Counted from the first letter of the stretch, positions 48,669 to 57,352 are shown. The stretch: DNA of 64,000 bases from RUG12461 sp045661345 (GCA_045661345.1 JAZRFM010000013.1:5019-69018); one strand, 5' to 3'. Made by a program: numbers and translations. The notes: generated from the letters alone by a model not told the origin.

Positions 48669-49724
48669 CTAGGGAAAAACCGGTACCAGCTTAAGTCCCG
48701 CATCCTCCGGCAGGTCAAACATCAGATTCATGTTCTGCACAGCCTGTCCCGCAGCGCCCTTCACCAGATTGTCCAAGGCTCCCATCATAATGATCCTGCC
48801 CGTACGTTCATCTATAACAAAGTTGATGTCCACATAATTACTGCCCTCTACCCATTTCGTTTCGGGCATTTCTCCGGCTTTCAGGAGACGGATAAAGGGT
48901 TCGTCTCCGTAATAACGTGCGTACACCTGCTGGATCTCTTCCCGTGTCGGCAGGGTACCATCCGCTTTTTTCCGAAGGGTCGCATACTCCGTCGCGAGGA
49001 TCCCGCGGTTCATGGGCACGAGATGCGGCGTAAAATTAAGCACCAGGTTCCTGCCGGCTGCCTCGGAAAGCTGCTCCTCAATCTCCGGTGTGTGACGATG
49101 GTTTGTTACGCCGTAGGCCTTGATATTTTCGTTCACCTCGCAGAAAAGATTCTGCTGTTTCGCACCTCTGCCGGCGCCGCTTGTCCCGCTTTTTGCATCA
49201 ATAATCAGTGTGTCCGGATCGATCAGTCCCTCTTTCACGAGGGGATAAGCCGTCAGAATCGAGCAGGTGGTAAAGCATCCGGGATTTGCGCAGAGTCTGG
49301 TCTTTTGAATCGCCTCCCGCCGGATCTCACAGAGCCCATAGACCGCTTCCTGCAGCAATTCCGGCGTCTCATGATGGATTTGATACCACTTCTCATAAAC
49401 CGCCACATCCTTGATCCGGTAATCCGCAGACAGGTCAATAAATCTGCACCTGGAAAGGAGCTCTTTTGTCAGAACCGATAAAAGATACCCCTGAGGCGTC
49501 GCGGTAAAGATCACATCTGCTTCCTCCGCAAGCGCATCGAGATCGTCCCCTTTGCAAAGGTCCGGCACAAGCCGGAACATGTTCCGGTAAATGTCCGCAT
49601 AGCTCTGATCCATATAGCTTCTGGAGCCGTACCAGACAATCCTGACCTCAGGGTGTGCAAGCAGCAGCCGCACCAGCTCTGCCCCGGCATATCCGGTCGC
49701 TCCGATAATCCCGACTTTTATCAT
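48669..49724 (-). CDS. argC: N-acetyl-gamma-glutamyl-phosphate reductase
   Basis: ArgC reduces N-acetylglutamyl phosphate with NADPH. The 351-residue protein has the Rossmann start KVGIIGATGYAGAELVRLLL, FTATPQGYLLSVL, the active-site cysteine in LCANPGCFTTCSILTAYPL and NFTPHLVPMNRGILAT. The start at 49724 has GGGGAG upstream; the frame to 49754 adds only an unlikely hydrophilic leader. It is the second gene of the operon, 39 nt after argG. Confidence 0.97.
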   Translation of the reverse strand: MIKVGIIGATGYAGAELVRLLLAHPEVRIVWYGSRSYMDQSYADIYRNMFRLVPDLCKGDDLDALAEEADVIFTATPQGYLLSVLTKELLSRCRFIDLSADYRIKDVAVYEKWYQIHHETPELLQEAVYGLCEIRREAIQKTRLCANPGCFTTCSILTAYPLVKEGLIDPDTLIIDAKSGTSGAGRGAKQQNLFCEVNENIKAYGVTNHRHTPEIEEQLSEAAGRNLVLNFTPHLVPMNRGILATEYATLRKKADGTLPTREEIQQVYARYYGDEPFIRLLKAGEMPETKWVEGSNYVDINFVIDERTGRIIMMGALDNLVKGAAGQAVQNMNLMFDLPEDAGLKLVPVFP

Positions 49725-49763
49725 ACTTTTTGTCTCCCCTGCCTGATTCCCCATAACGGGAGA

Positions 49764-50978
49764 TCATTTTTCCAGCTTTGCGTATTTCATCGCACGTACC
49801 TTCAAGGGTAAGCCGAAGAGTGTGATGAAGCCCTCCGCATCATGGTGATCGTAAAGATCCCCGGTGGTAAAGCTCGCCAGCGACTCACTGTACAGGGAAT
49901 AGGGGGAAGTCGTCCCGGCCTTGATAATGTTGCCTTTATATAATTTGAATTTAACTTCTCCTGTAACATATTGCTGCGTGGAGGTTACGAATGCCTGCAC
50001 TGCCTCGCGAAGGGGTGTGAACCATTTCCCCTCGTATACGATCTGTGCCATTTTGTTGCCCATGTCTTTTTTTACTTCCATGGTGGCACGATCCAATACC
50101 AGTTCCTCCAGCTGTGCATGCGCTTCCATCAGGATTGTCCCGCCGGGTGTCTCATAGACGCCGCGGCTCTTCATGCCGACCACGCGGTTTTCCACGATAT
50201 CCACGATCCCGATACCGTGCTTGCCGCCCAGGCGGTTCAATTCACGGATGATGTCGGAAACCTTGCCTTTTTTCCCGTTCACGGAAGTGGGAACGCCTTT
50301 CTCAAAGGTCATGGTCACATATTCTCCCTCTTCCGGCGCTTTTTCCGGAGAAACCCCAAGCACAAGAAGGTGATCATAATTCGGTTCATTTGCGGGATCC
50401 TCCAGCTCCAGACCCTCGTGGCTGATATGCCAGAGGTTGCGGTCACGGCTGTAGCTTTGATCCGCGGAAAACGGAAGGTCGATACCGTGGGCCTTGCAGT
50501 ACGCGATTTCCGACTCGCGGGAATCCATTGTCCATTTGTCGTCGCGCCATGCGGCGATAATCTTCAGATCCGGCGCAAGCGCTTTGATCCCAAGCTCAAA
50601 CCGGATCTGGTCATTCCCTTTCCCCGTGGCACCGTGGCAGATGGCGGTAGCTCCTTCTTTCCGAGCCACTTCCACCAGCTTCTTTGCAATCCCCGGACGC
50701 GCCATACTCGTTCCAAGCAGGTACTTGTTCTCATAGACAGCACCTGCCTGCACACAGGGCATGATGAAGTCATCGCAGAACTCATCTGTAATGTCTTCGA
50801 TATACAGCTTGGAAGCACCGGACAGCTTCGCCCGCTCCTCCAGCCCGTCCAGCTCCTCTCCCTGCCCGCAGTCGATGCAGCAGCAGATCACGTCGTAATC
50901 GTAGTTTTCCTTTAACCAGGGAATGATAGCGGTGGTGTCCAGCCCACCGGAGTACGCCAATACAACCTTTTCTTTCAT
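49764..50978 (-). CDS. argG: Argininosuccinate synthase
   Basis: ArgG condenses citrulline and aspartate with ATP. The 404-residue protein has the PP-loop start KVVLAYSGGLDTTAIIPWL, ATGKGNDQIRFELG, PFSADQSYSRDRNLWHIS and YETPGGTILMEAHAQLEEL. It is the first gene of the arginine operon. argF and argH are not in the window, so the pathway must be completed elsewhere. Confidence 0.98.
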   Translation of the reverse strand: MKEKVVLAYSGGLDTTAIIPWLKENYDYDVICCCIDCGQGEELDGLEERAKLSGASKLYIEDITDEFCDDFIMPCVQAGAVYENKYLLGTSMARPGIAKKLVEVARKEGATAICHGATGKGNDQIRFELGIKALAPDLKIIAAWRDDKWTMDSRESEIAYCKAHGIDLPFSADQSYSRDRNLWHISHEGLELEDPANEPNYDHLLVLGVSPEKAPEEGEYVTMTFEKGVPTSVNGKKGKVSDIIRELNRLGGKHGIGIVDIVENRVVGMKSRGVYETPGGTILMEAHAQLEELVLDRATMEVKKDMGNKMAQIVYEGKWFTPLREAVQAFVTSTQQYVTGEVKFKLYKGNIIKAGTTSPYSLYSESLASFTTGDLYDHHDAEGFITLFGLPLKVRAMKYAKLEK

Positions 50979-51028
50979 CTTCTTTGCAAACCTCTCTTTC
51001 CTGCGTTTCTCATTGGTCTGATAATTGT

Positions 51029-51057
51029 ACTATACATCAGTCCCCGGTCGGATGCAA
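51029..51057 (-). promoter_or_regulatory. Putative promoter of the arginine operon
   Basis: Minus strand: TTGCAT (51052-51057), 17 nt, TATAGT (51029-51034), about 50 nt upstream of argG. A clear ArgR box was not recognised. Confidence 0.45.
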
Positions 51058-51143
51058 CGCGTTGTGCTCCATACACGGGGAAATGGCTCAAAAAGGTGGT
51101 CGATGCCCGTGACACGGTTACCCATAGCATCTCGACGCCTTCC

Positions 51144-52058
51144 TTACGCTGCCTGCTTCGTCCAGATATCCGTAGGCATCTTTTTACTCTTCCGTACGAT
51201 CACAAAGAACACCAGAATCAGCACAATCATCAGCAGCGTCGTAAAGCCGGCAGCCTCCACGCCGAAAACGGTATTGTAAAAAAAGCTGTTGCCTGCAGTA
51301 GCTGTATCCAGCTTTCCGATAGACATGTTCAGGATATTTCCACTGTTCGGCAACCCAAATATTGCATTTTGTGTAAAATTCCACGCAGAGTGAAACGCGA
51401 CCACGAACCAGAAGGAATCAAAACAGTAAAGCATAAGTGACATGAGAACACCCACCAGGTAAACATTGAGCAACGCCAGGAACGTTGCGCCAGGGTTGAA
51501 AACATGTGCCAGAAAAAAGGGAATCGGATTGATAAGGATCGCAAAGGCAGGATTCTTATATCCTTTTCGTAAACGCTGAAAGTAATATCCCCGATAAAGA
51601 AGTTCTTCTGAGCCGCATTGAACCACGACCGCTACCGCCAGAATGAAAAAAGGAACGATCGCGCTTGCTGCAATACCGGGCCAGGTGATCTGAATATCCC
51701 CGTGAAGTACAGCCGTCCCGATACAAATCGCATTCACGCCGAAACCAAACAACAATCCGAGCAGATATTTCGGTACGGTGTTCCCCTTCAGCCCTCTTAA
51801 GAAAGAACGGAGAATCGGACGATTTGACTTCACGATCAGACAGAACAGAATCACAATCCCCCAGACTACAATAAAGGCAGCATAGAAACCAAAGGACTGT
51901 GCGAAATCCGCATTCTTCCCGGATAACGATACCTGGATAGCAAGCGTCAAAACTGACTGGGGAATCTGTGCAATCAAAAACATCGCCAGCGTAATGAGTC
52001 CGTGGATAAAGAGGGAATCCTTCCATGTGAATCCCTCACGGTGAATTTTTTGAAACAT
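51144..52058 (-). CDS. CPBP (Abi/CaaX) family intramembrane metalloprotease
   Basis: A 304-residue polytopic membrane protein with about eight helices. The family motifs are present: CGSEELLYRGYYFQRL (EE-x3-R), FFLAHVFNPGATF and the third-motif region VVAFHSAWNF, which together form a glutamyl/histidine metalloprotease site. The start at 52058 has AAAGGAGAG upstream. CPBP proteins function in bacteriocin self-immunity, toxin or peptide processing and prenylated-protein maturation; there is no bacteriocin gene next to it, so the role is open. It stands alone between argG and a palindromic element. Confidence 0.9.
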   Translation of the reverse strand: MFQKIHREGFTWKDSLFIHGLITLAMFLIAQIPQSVLTLAIQVSLSGKNADFAQSFGFYAAFIVVWGIVILFCLIVKSNRPILRSFLRGLKGNTVPKYLLGLLFGFGVNAICIGTAVLHGDIQITWPGIAASAIVPFFILAVAVVVQCGSEELLYRGYYFQRLRKGYKNPAFAILINPIPFFLAHVFNPGATFLALLNVYLVGVLMSLMLYCFDSFWFVVAFHSAWNFTQNAIFGLPNSGNILNMSIGKLDTATAGNSFFYNTVFGVEAAGFTTLLMIVLILVFFVIVRKSKKMPTDIWTKQAA

Positions 52059-52247
52059 AATACTCTCCTTTCTTTCCTTTGCGGCAGCCTTCTGCACTTC
52101 GGAAACATCATTCTGCGCAGGCTGCCGGTTCATAGTGGATAATCCAGCTCCCCACATAGGGCTCTATGGCGGACAGCATCGGTTACTCGACATGAACCAT
52201 GTCCCTGCATGTCTTATAGTAAGCTGTCCTTGCTGTTATGTTCTTCT

Positions 52248-52412
52248 CTAGTATAACGATCGCAAAATAGCTGGACTAATGCGCCGAATGCTTGCTCGAG
52301 AGTGCGTGTCCGAAAACGCAGGCGTAGCGGGCTACGTCGAGGCTTTCGGGCACGTGCTATCGAGATAAGCAGGCAAGCATTCGGTCCAGTTATTTAAGAA
52401 TCGTTATACTAG
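52248..52412. repeat. 165-bp imperfect palindrome (MITE-like or REP-like element)
   Basis: The ends are perfect 13-bp inverted repeats, CTAGTATAACGAT (52248-52260) and its complement ATCGTTATACTAG (52400-52412). Most of the interior also pairs: GCTGGACTAATGCGCCGAAT with ATTCGGTCCAGTTATTT, GAATGCTTGC with GCAAGCATTC, GTGTCCGAAA with TTTCGGGCAC, and CGTAGC GGGCTACG at the centre. No open frame of interest lies within. The right end overlaps the last codons of a decayed gene. No second copy was seen in the window. Confidence 0.75.
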
Positions 52413-52886
52413 ATACCCTTTCCCCTCCAAATTACCAAGAATACGCTTTCTAAGATACGTAGAATCACTGATACCAAGGTATTCTGCAATTTCCGACGCT
52501 TTTCGAGCTTTCAAATAGCAAAGAGACAGTACTTTTGCATCAAGTTCCGTCCCTTCCGGAACCGGTGCAAACAGAAGCACTGGTAAAGCCTCATCTGCAA
52601 CACCATTTTCGTAAGTAAGATCCGGAAGAACAAGCACATCATACTGTGTTTTTTTACTTTTTTGCTCATCTCTATGATCTCTTCATACGTGGCTCCGTTG
52701 GTAAAACCATCTCGCCGCATAAAAACAGATGGTATGCCCTTATATTTTAAAACAACCGGTTTCAGCGTCGACTCCTCCACAATTACTTTTTAACCACCCA
52801 ATTACATCTTCACGATTCAAAACTGCCTTCGCTTCCTACTTATCGCCTTCCAGATGCGGATTTCCAACTATCTCTTCTAGATACAT
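52404..52886 (-). pseudogene. Decayed AlbA_2/Schlafen-like ATP-binding protein gene
   Basis: Three pieces of one protein family are visible on the minus strand. An N-terminal piece starts at ATG 52886 after GGAGGAGG (MYLEEIVGNPHLEGDK), is cut by a TAG and continues in frame as EAKAVLNREDVIGWLKS. A later piece reads GIPSVFMRRDGFTNGATYEE, then shifts frame in an A7 run near 52650 to YDVLVLPDLTYENGV. The last piece is a winged-helix-like C-terminus (ASEIAEYLGISDSTYLRKRI). A large internal part of the AlbA_2/ATP-binding protein is missing. The final codons and the stop TAA (52404-52406) come from the palindromic element. The family call is from remembered consensus and is moderately sure; the decay is certain. 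Confidence 0.75.
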
Positions 52887-52911
52887 GGCTTTTTTCCTCC
52901 TCCACGAGCCA

Positions 52912-52985
52912 CTTCAATAGTGCTTCAATACTACTTCAATGTCAACTTCAATAGCACTTCAATGCCGCTTCAATATCTGTTCAAT
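52912..52985. repeat. Seven-copy CTTCAAT array with 11-bp period
   Basis: CTTCAAT begins at 52912, 52923, 52934, 52946, 52957 and 52968, with GTTCAAT at 52979. The spacing is 11, 11, 12, 11, 11, 11 nt, about one helical turn, so all copies face the same side of the DNA. The array lies immediately upstream of the ribosome binding site of the decayed AlbA_2-like gene. Confidence 0.8.
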
Positions 52986-53073
52986 ATTCATGGAAGCAGT
53001 TTGCAGATATGACAGTCTTTTCCTGATCTGACATCCACAGGTTTGTCCTCTTTTCTTTTCGTTCCCTTCTGTC

Positions 53074-53146
53074 TATAATGAGAAAGGAAGCTGCGAAACC
53101 GCAGAATCAGCAAATCCGGCGCCAATTCCGTCAAGGGACGGAATTG
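53074..53146 (+). promoter_or_regulatory. -10 element and leader hairpin upstream of the XRE regulator
   Basis: TATAAT (53074-53079) lacks a clear -35. The leader holds a perfect 10-bp hairpin, CAATTCCGTC (53123-53132), loop AAGG, GACGGAATTG (53137-53146), enclosed by CGCAGA/TCTGCG. There is no U tract, so it is not a terminator. AGAGGTGA precedes the ATG at 53173. Confidence 0.5.
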
Positions 53147-53172
53147 AATCTGCGTCATCAGAGGTGATTATC

Positions 53173-53694
53173 ATGGGAAAGCGTTCCACAAAGGAAAACA
53201 AGAATTATTATCAGATCTGTCGGGAAGAGGCTGGCCTCACGAGGGAGAAAGCATCCGAGCTGATGGAATTCGTATCCCCGGACCGGATTGAAAAGATTGA
53301 AAGTGAAAAGTCCGCCCCTCATCCGGAAGAAATCCTGGCCATGGCAAAAGCCTATAAGAAACCAATCCTCTGCAACTATTACTGCTCTAAAGGCTGCCCC
53401 ATCGGTCAGGAATACGTTCCTGAGATTCAGGTAAAGGATCTCGCCCAGATCGCTCTGGAAATGCTTGCCAGCCTGAATTCCATCGAGAAGGATAAAAACC
53501 GGTTTATTGAGATCTCATCCGACGGCGTGATCACTGAGGATGAATACGCCGATTTCGCCATGATCCAGGACAAGCTGGAGAAGATCTCCGTCACCGCCGA
53601 CGCACTGCAGCTCTGGGTCCGCAATAAAATCGCAGAAGGTCATATCAACGAGGAAAAGCTGGCCGAGTATCGTAAAAAGAATTTGCGACCGTGA
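53173..53694 (+). CDS. XRE-family helix-turn-helix protein
   Basis: A 173-residue protein. Residues about 10-70 form a Cro/C1-type helix-turn-helix (YYQICREEAGLTREKASELM, SPDRIEKIESEKSAPHPEEI). The rest is helical and contains CNYYCSKGCPIGQEYVPEI, a short Cys cluster (C-x3-C-x3-C) that may bind metal, and a coiled C-terminal region (AMIQDKLEKISVTADALQLW). The start at 53173 was preferred to GTG 53164. No partner toxin gene is adjacent. The function is unknown beyond probable DNA binding. Confidence 0.85.
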   Translation: MGKRSTKENKNYYQICREEAGLTREKASELMEFVSPDRIEKIESEKSAPHPEEILAMAKAYKKPILCNYYCSKGCPIGQEYVPEIQVKDLAQIALEMLASLNSIEKDKNRFIEISSDGVITEDEYADFAMIQDKLEKISVTADALQLWVRNKIAEGHINEEKLAEYRKKNLRP

Positions 53695-53868
53695 GCCCTC
53701 CGTTTTGAGTTGCTCCATAAAAGGGTCGAGGATCAGGGATCGGGGATTCCCAGACACCGATTATGTGACGCTTACAACGAATTTATTGGTTTCCCATATA
53801 CACTCGGGCACAAGAATATCACTCCATGGACTTCAGAAAAACTTTAGAAAGTTTTTAGATTCTCTTCA

Positions 53869-53898
53869 TTGCCTGCTCAGCTCCAGCTGTGATATGAT
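53869..53898 (+). promoter_or_regulatory. Sigma-A promoter upstream of the Rpn-family gene
   Basis: TTGCCT (53869-53874), 18 nt, TATGAT (53893-53898) with an extended TGA just before it. AGGAGG lies 9 nt before the ATG at 53979. The region 53695-53868 shows only an AT-rich AAAAACTTT/AAAGTTTTT stem. Confidence 0.55.
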
Positions 53899-53978
53899 AC
53901 CCTCGTCTTAAATGATCCGCCGTTCGGCAAAGGATCCCTTTTTTCAAATCTTATTTCATTTCTACAGGAGGTATTTTC

Positions 53979-54662
53979 ATGTCTAAACGTAACTCAAATC
54001 AGGACACGCACCAGAGGGCCTATCAGCTTCTCGAATCCGTTTCCGGGCCCATGGACTACACCATGACAAACGACTTCATGTTCAAAGCCGTTCTTCAGAG
54101 AAACAATCAGATCGGATTCCTTGATTTTACACTCTTTCCTGATTCTCCCGAATTCTTTGCGAAGCATCTTCTTATGAATCGAAAAACCCACAAAATATAT
54201 ACTGACAAGCTTTGCCTTTATGTGATAGACTTATCTCGAATGGATCTTGCGACCGAAGAAGACCGCCTGTATGAGATCGATGAATGGGCGAAACTTTTCA
54301 AGACAAAGACATGGGAGGATCTCAAAGTGTTGGCAAAAACGAATGATGCTTTCGCTGAAGCCGGAGCTACCATCTATGAGATATCAGCCGACGAACATCT
54401 CCGTCAGCAGCTGGAAGCCCGCGAGGATGCCCTCCGTCAGGAGCGCGGCATGCTACGAAGACTTGAAAATGCCGAGAAAAAACTTGGCGAAACGGTCGCA
54501 AAACTTGATGCTGCCACCACCCAGCTCGCTGATACCACCGCTGAGCGCGATCAAGCCACCGCTGAGAGGGATCAGGCTACTGCTGAGCGCGACGAGGCAT
54601 ATGCCCGCATCGCAGAACTCGAAAAGAAGCTCGCCATTAGTAAAACGGATCCTGAATCTTGA
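53979..54662 (+). CDS. Rpn-family (PD-(D/E)XK) nuclease derivative lacking its catalytic core
   Basis: The 227-residue product begins like Lachnospiraceae Rpn nuclease/transposase proteins (HQRAYQLLESVSGPMDYTMT, NDFMFKAVLQRN) but passes at about residue 44 directly to QIGFLDFTLFPDSPEFF, which in the full family follows some 80 residues later. The missing part carries the PD-(D/E)XK residues, so the protein should be inactive as a nuclease. The downstream half is intact (IDLSRMDLATEEDRLYEIDE) and ends in a coiled coil with a heptad-like repeat TAERDQA present two and a half times. The frame, promoter and ribosome binding site are preserved, so it is probably expressed. Confidence 0.8.
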   Translation: MSKRNSNQDTHQRAYQLLESVSGPMDYTMTNDFMFKAVLQRNNQIGFLDFTLFPDSPEFFAKHLLMNRKTHKIYTDKLCLYVIDLSRMDLATEEDRLYEIDEWAKLFKTKTWEDLKVLAKTNDAFAEAGATIYEISADEHLRQQLEAREDALRQERGMLRRLENAEKKLGETVAKLDAATTQLADTTAERDQATAERDQATAERDEAYARIAELEKKLAISKTDPES

Positions 54663-54968
54663 CGTTTCTCTTTGTAAGGGATGAACTTGTATATGTGCAT
54701 ATGTGAATAGCACCCCTGTATTGATAATATCTATTCGCCCTTCTCCCAGATTTTGACCATTTTTTCCGCTAATACCTCATCTTTGGTGGACCTATTGCTA
54801 TTTCTCTTTTTTCGCTTTCTACCAGTAAGCAAAATCCACCGCGAGGGGGTGCGGACATAATCTTGGACCGTACCCGTGCTAATTACCGTTTCTATATTTC
54901 TGATAATCATCTAATAATCCATGCTCTTTTAGGTACTGATAACAAATCAGCGGCGGAGGGTGGCAAAA
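54663..54968. other. Intergenic region without a recognisable gene
   Basis: This AT-rich stretch has no good frame with a ribosome binding site. On the minus strand a short open segment (STKDEVLAEKMVKIWEKGE before a stop) could be the remnant of a mobile-element protein, but it has no start and no recognised family. Confidence 0.4.
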
Positions 54969-55187
54969 CTACTTTTCTGCCATATCATCCGGAATCTGAA
55001 GGAACAGCTCTCCCGGCGCCACCTTCAAAAGCTGCGCCATCCTGTCGATTGTGTCAAACCGTATCGATGCTGTCTGATTATTCACCATTTTGTTAAAAGA
55101 TACATAGTGCATTTCCATTCTTTTGCATAGCCAATACTTTGTTTTTCCCTGTTCATTTAGTATGTCCAAAACTCGCAGCACCGTCAT
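54969..55187 (-). CDS. Small XRE-family transcriptional regulator
   Basis: A 72-residue Cro/C1-type helix-turn-helix protein consisting of little more than the DNA-binding domain: LDILNEQGKTKYWLCKRMEM, HYVSFNKMVNNQTASIRFDT, IDRMAQLLKVAPGELF. AAAGGGG precedes the ATG. It is divergent from the glycosylation genes that start at 55348, with two direct repeats between them, so local control of those genes is plausible. Confidence 0.88.
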   Translation of the reverse strand: MTVLRVLDILNEQGKTKYWLCKRMEMHYVSFNKMVNNQTASIRFDTIDRMAQLLKVAPGELFLQIPDDMAEK

Positions 55188-55248
55188 GATATAACCCCTT
55201 TCATGACAAAGTATACGGAAAAGCCATTCTGTAGATAACGTGTCTTGT

Positions 55249-55276
55249 ACTATGGTATCTTGAACTACGGTATCTT
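55249..55276. repeat. Direct repeats between the XRE regulator and the glycosylation cluster
   Basis: ACTATGGTATCTT (55249-55261) and ACTACGGTATCTT (55264-55276) differ by one base and are 15 nt apart. They lie in the divergent intergenic region, a natural place for an operator. Confidence 0.55.
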
Positions 55277-55347
55277 CTGTGTTAGTTTATTCATGTCGAG
55301 GATTCACAGATGATTTCCTCCCCCAAGCTGAACCACAGGAGAGAAAA

Positions 55348-57294
55348 ATGTCCTTAGTCAGGAAAGTACTGCTTGCCACGACCTGTATCCTGGGTCTATC
55401 CGCAGCAATAGAGCTTTTGTTTTTTCATGTTGGAGAACTGTCAAATCCAAAAAAAGTCATCATTTCGAGACCGAATCCCGCACAATGGCAGGATGGAGAT
55501 CCATTGGTCAGGGATTACATCGAGGATTCCTCATCCACAGTGCCAAAGGACTATGAAGATCCGGTATATATGGTGTTTTCCTTTGAAAGAACCTACTTGA
55601 ACCGTTTTTGTATTGAATATGAGAGCGATAACAATTTTTTTGTTACAACCGTTCTCTCCGAGACAAAGCCAAACGGCACCGGCAACTATCATGGATACGA
55701 TTTTCTTGCCTGCGGAATTTTGAGAAAAGGGATCAAACCTTTGCACGATTATGCTGATACCGTCATTCTGGTGACAGAGCGGATAGATGCTCCAAAAATC
55801 CAAACATTCTCTTTTGCAAATCAGTTGACCTTTGACTGGAGACGTTACTTTCTGATTGCCGCCGGTATGACGGCGGCATGGTTTCTCTTGTTTGAAAGGA
55901 AGGCGTTTGTCAGGTTTATCGCTATCCCCGTTTTTTTCATCATCCTTTTTGCGGGTCTTGCTGAGATCACAGCGCACGGTCTTGGAAAAAGCGGAAATGA
56001 CGAGCAGATCCACTTTGCAAATGTATACCAGATGTCTTATCCCGGCGATGATTACCTGCAAACGCCGGCCTACTTCCAGTACTATGCGTTAGAAGTGCTT
56101 GGAGGCGACACCCCGGAAGAAGCCGGATTGATTACAGAGTACATGGATACGTTGGACGGTCCCTCCTACATACAGAAAAAAGACTATCCCTTCACCACGT
56201 GGGCGCAGCGTATCGGACATCTTGGAATGGCCTTTGCATGGCGTGCAGGTCGTGGTTTTGGCATATCATTTTCCAGATGTATCTTTCTCGCAGATTTGAT
56301 CAATCTTCTCATTTATGCAGTCTCTATGTCTGCGGCAGTGCAAATCTGTCGCGTCGGCAAAAGCCTGATGCTTTTTTCAGGTCTGCTGCCAACCCCCATA
56401 TTCCTGTCCGCACACTTAACATATAACGCTACCCTGATGGGATTTATTGCGCTGTCTTTTGCGCTGTATTCCAAGGAATATACAGAAGAAGCGCCCCTGA
56501 ACAAAACCCGGATTGCGGCTATGCTGCTTTTTGCCATCACGGGGATCTTGATTAAAGCGGTATATTTCCCGTTGATCCTCTGTTTCATGATCCTTCCCAA
56601 TTCAAAATTTCATAGTATCAAAGGAAGAATTACCTATACTGCCATCGTGGCAGGAGCCGCCCTTGCAGTACTGGCCAGCTTTTTAATTCCCCTCCTGTTT
56701 TCGTCTTCGGGAGCGAACCCATACACGGACCCCAGAGGCGGTACCACCGATGCCGGTGCGCAGATCTCTTCCGTTTTGTCCAATCCTGTTTCCTATCTGA
56801 TCATCCTGTTTCGTCAGATGGCATTGCATTTCTATGACTATCATCTCGGAAAAGAAGCCTGGACCTATTTTGCTTACAGCGGGTACTATCAGGGCTGGCT
56901 GCTGATTGTGATCTCTGCCGCAATGATAGGGATCGGCCTGTTTGCAGGCAGTATGGAGGATGTGACAAAAAGAATAACCCCGATGAAGGTTTGGACATTT
57001 ACTTTTGCGCTGATTGCAGAAATGCTTGTTTATTCGGCATTGTACGCTTCCTTCACTCCGGTAGGAGCAGACACCATTCAGGGAGTACAGGGGTACTATA
57101 TGATTCCGCTGGTATGGCCATTGATCCTGATTTTATGGAATCGAAAGCTGGGAAGTTTGCTTCATATCAGGGAGATCATCAGAAAAAGCGGCTGGTATGG
57201 CACAATCCTCGGACTGGCAACACTGTTGTTGATTGTCATCAATTATTCTCGCCTGTTTTCACCCGGTGGCTGGATCCTGTCAGGTGCAGTTTGA
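55348..57294 (+). CDS. DUF2142-like polytopic membrane protein, probable glycosyltransferase
   Basis: A 648-residue membrane protein with an N-terminal helix, an extracytoplasmic domain of about 130 residues (residues 30-160) and about ten further helices. Between them is a conserved-looking loop (AHGLGKSGNDEQIHFANVYQ) with the Asp-Glu pair typical of GT-C/DUF2142 proteins. The start at 55348 follows AGGAG; the frame to 55279 is not supported. With the next two genes it forms a cluster likely to transfer sugar from a polyprenyl-phosphate donor onto a cell-surface polymer. This stretch looks AT-richer than the housekeeping genes around it. Confidence 0.8.
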   Translation: MSLVRKVLLATTCILGLSAAIELLFFHVGELSNPKKVIISRPNPAQWQDGDPLVRDYIEDSSSTVPKDYEDPVYMVFSFERTYLNRFCIEYESDNNFFVTTVLSETKPNGTGNYHGYDFLACGILRKGIKPLHDYADTVILVTERIDAPKIQTFSFANQLTFDWRRYFLIAAGMTAAWFLLFERKAFVRFIAIPVFFIILFAGLAEITAHGLGKSGNDEQIHFANVYQMSYPGDDYLQTPAYFQYYALEVLGGDTPEEAGLITEYMDTLDGPSYIQKKDYPFTTWAQRIGHLGMAFAWRAGRGFGISFSRCIFLADLINLLIYAVSMSAAVQICRVGKSLMLFSGLLPTPIFLSAHLTYNATLMGFIALSFALYSKEYTEEAPLNKTRIAAMLLFAITGILIKAVYFPLILCFMILPNSKFHSIKGRITYTAIVAGAALAVLASFLIPLLFSSSGANPYTDPRGGTTDAGAQISSVLSNPVSYLIILFRQMALHFYDYHLGKEAWTYFAYSGYYQGWLLIVISAAMIGIGLFAGSMEDVTKRITPMKVWTFTFALIAEMLVYSALYASFTPVGADTIQGVQGYYMIPLVWPLILILWNRKLGSLLHIREIIRKSGWYGTILGLATLLLIVINYSRLFSPGGWILSGAV

Positions 57295-57352
57295 TCCATC
57301 CTCATTGATCCCTCGCAGCGAATTGCTGATTGATAAAGGAACTACTACTATC

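Noticed and set aside
52912..52985. CRISPR array
   Set aside because: The repeated unit is only about 7 bp with an 11-bp period, and there are no spacers of suitable length or cas genes.
54663..54968. Insertion-sequence remnant
   Set aside because: Only one short open segment without a recognisable transposase motif or terminal repeats could be seen.
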